Below, piece by piece: positions 63,376 through 64,000 of a stretch of 64,000 nt of DNA. The stretch spans positions 3,224,001 to 3,288,000 of the forward strand of contig OZ252297.1 in assembly GCA_965250275.1 (NCBI GenBank), given 5' to 3'. Each line of letters starts with the position of its first letter. The stretch's first letter is position 1. This DNA comes from G965250275 sp965250275 (GTDB taxonomy: Bacteria > Pseudomonadota > Alphaproteobacteria > Rhodobacterales > Rhodobacteraceae). The notes under the pieces were generated by a model, which worked only from the letters and a program-made list of their open reading frames with translations, made no database searches and had not been told where the DNA came from. Position numbers and translations under genes: made by a program.

Positions 63376-63798
63376 CTAACCTTTTCCTTCCTTTCTTCTG
63401 ACTAAATATCTTATCGGAATTGATATTCCGAGCATTAGAACTCCGCATGCCACAAGATATGGTAGAAAGTCTACAAAAGACGACTTTAGTAGAACTGAAA
63501 ACGACGCCTCCCCCCTAGAGTAAGCCCAATACGAGGCAAAAATTGCAACGAAGCCGATAGCTGAATAGGTAAAAAGAAAAATCCAGAAAAATGCAGTACG
63601 GCAAACAAGGCTTAAAATAAGTATTGGAATAATTGATGCAGTTACAGTTCTTTGGGTAGCGAAGGCAATCAGCCGGAGCTTGTCTTCTTGGAAATGAATA
63701 TACAATGCGGACAAAAACAATACAAAAACAGAAGCAAGAAATAGCGCTGTAAAAACAATATTGCGATTATCCTCTGATTTGCCCTTATTCGTCCCCAT
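63376..63798 (-). CDS. Multi-spanning membrane protein, cassette B (immunity-like)
   Basis: 140 residues, four predicted spans (IVFTALFLASVFVLFLSAL, ASIIPILILSLV, FLFTYSAIGFVAIFASYW, GVLMLGISIPIRYL). Paralogue of 61351-61755. ATG 63798 (MGTNKG) lies nine bases after GAGGG and overlaps the upstream gene by 14 bases, the same arrangement as cassette A. Confidence 0.68.
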   Translation of the reverse strand: MGTNKGKSEDNRNIVFTALFLASVFVLFLSALYIHFQEDKLRLIAFATQRTVTASIIPILILSLVCRTAFFWIFLFTYSAIGFVAIFASYWAYSRGEASFSVLLKSSFVDFLPYLVACGVLMLGISIPIRYLVRRKEGKG

Positions 63799-64000
63799 CG
63801 GGCTCATCCCTCTCCGTTTGGCCACCTAAACTTTTCAAGCCTTCGGTAGCGGCGACGTCGGCAAACATATCTGTAACAGTTGACGTTAACTGGCTAAAAA
63901 ATCGACCGACTGGGCCAGGTGCGGCTCTGGCGATGTTGTCACCAACGTACTCTCCCAACCCTACACCACCGACAGCACCTCCGACCATCGCACCTATCGT
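63785..64000 (-). CDS. Glycine-zipper protein, cassette B, 5' end outside the window
   Basis: Open to the right edge; at least 71 residues visible. Glycine-zipper AMVGGAVGGVGLGEYVG, then RAAPGPVGRFFSQLTSTV, EGLKSLGG and an acidic tail. Aligns with the cassette A protein over its whole visible length. The full gene may be a longer protein whose C-terminus is the module. Confidence 0.62.
   Translation of the reverse strand, partial: TIGAMVGGAVGGVGLGEYVGDNIARAAPGPVGRFFSQLTSTVTDMFADVAATEGLKSLGGQTERDEPDGDE

Noticed and set aside
63001..63405. Plus-strand frame of 134 codons
   Set aside because: Partly antisense to the 180-residue gene, no signatures or ribosome site.
1..64000. CRISPR array or insertion sequence
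   Set aside because: No regularly spaced identical repeats and no transposase-like protein or terminal inverted repeats were recognised.

Overview
The window comes from an alphaproteobacterium, most likely a marine Rhodobacterales (Roseobacter-group) species. The evidence is a protein with a VPLPA-CTERM type tail, many ABC uptake systems, GC-rich coding sequence with typical alphaproteobacterial layout, and a short dispersed intergenic repeat. No rRNA, tRNA or CRISPR array was seen. Identifications rest on motifs and protein length only; no database search was possible.

Chromosomal part (1 to about 46,000). From the left: a CocE-type hydrolase and a divergent XRE-cupin regulator. Next is a peptide-type ABC importer operon (binding protein, two permeases, two ATPases) that continues into an alpha/beta hydrolase and an MlrC-like M81 peptidase. 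An RND efflux pair follows. The stretch 14,941-24,030 looks like a small specialised-metabolism or detoxification island: MFS exporter, lone ketosynthase, P450, alpha/beta hydrolase, a frameshifted FAD monooxygenase, a methyltransferase and an HxlR regulator. At 24,441-28,207 are genes for making glucosylglycerate (a GT81-like synthase and a HAD phosphatase) facing a GH13 phosphorylase that probably recycles it. Then come an SGNH hydrolase and a LysR regulator divergent from a sugar/glycerophosphate-type ABC importer (ATPase, two permeases, binding protein) with a GpdQ/CpdA-type phosphodiesterase, followed by a CTERM-tailed surface protein.

Haem-enzyme locus (38,102-45,968). A large animal-type haem peroxidase (cyclooxygenase/alpha-dioxygenase superfamily) faces a four-gene operon: a small unknown protein, a membrane-anchored protein built from two related halves, a DyP-type peroxidase and a catalase-like haem protein. 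Three unrelated haem peroxidase folds in one locus with two unknown partners make this the strongest candidate for an undescribed system, possibly lipid peroxide or oxylipin chemistry.

Integrated element (46,719 to beyond 64,000). It starts with a P4-type tyrosine integrase, an AlpA-like regulator and an early replication-type operon of short, overlapping genes. Two virion-ejection-like proteins are present, but no terminase large subunit, portal or capsid gene. Cargo follows: LysE exporter, DUF3800 protein, HEPN-like protein, HExxH protease. A divergent XRE repressor region with repeated operators comes next. At the far right are two tandem copies of a glycine-zipper protein overlapping a multi-spanning membrane protein, resembling effector/immunity modules. 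The first copy is bracketed by a duplicated 3' gene tail.
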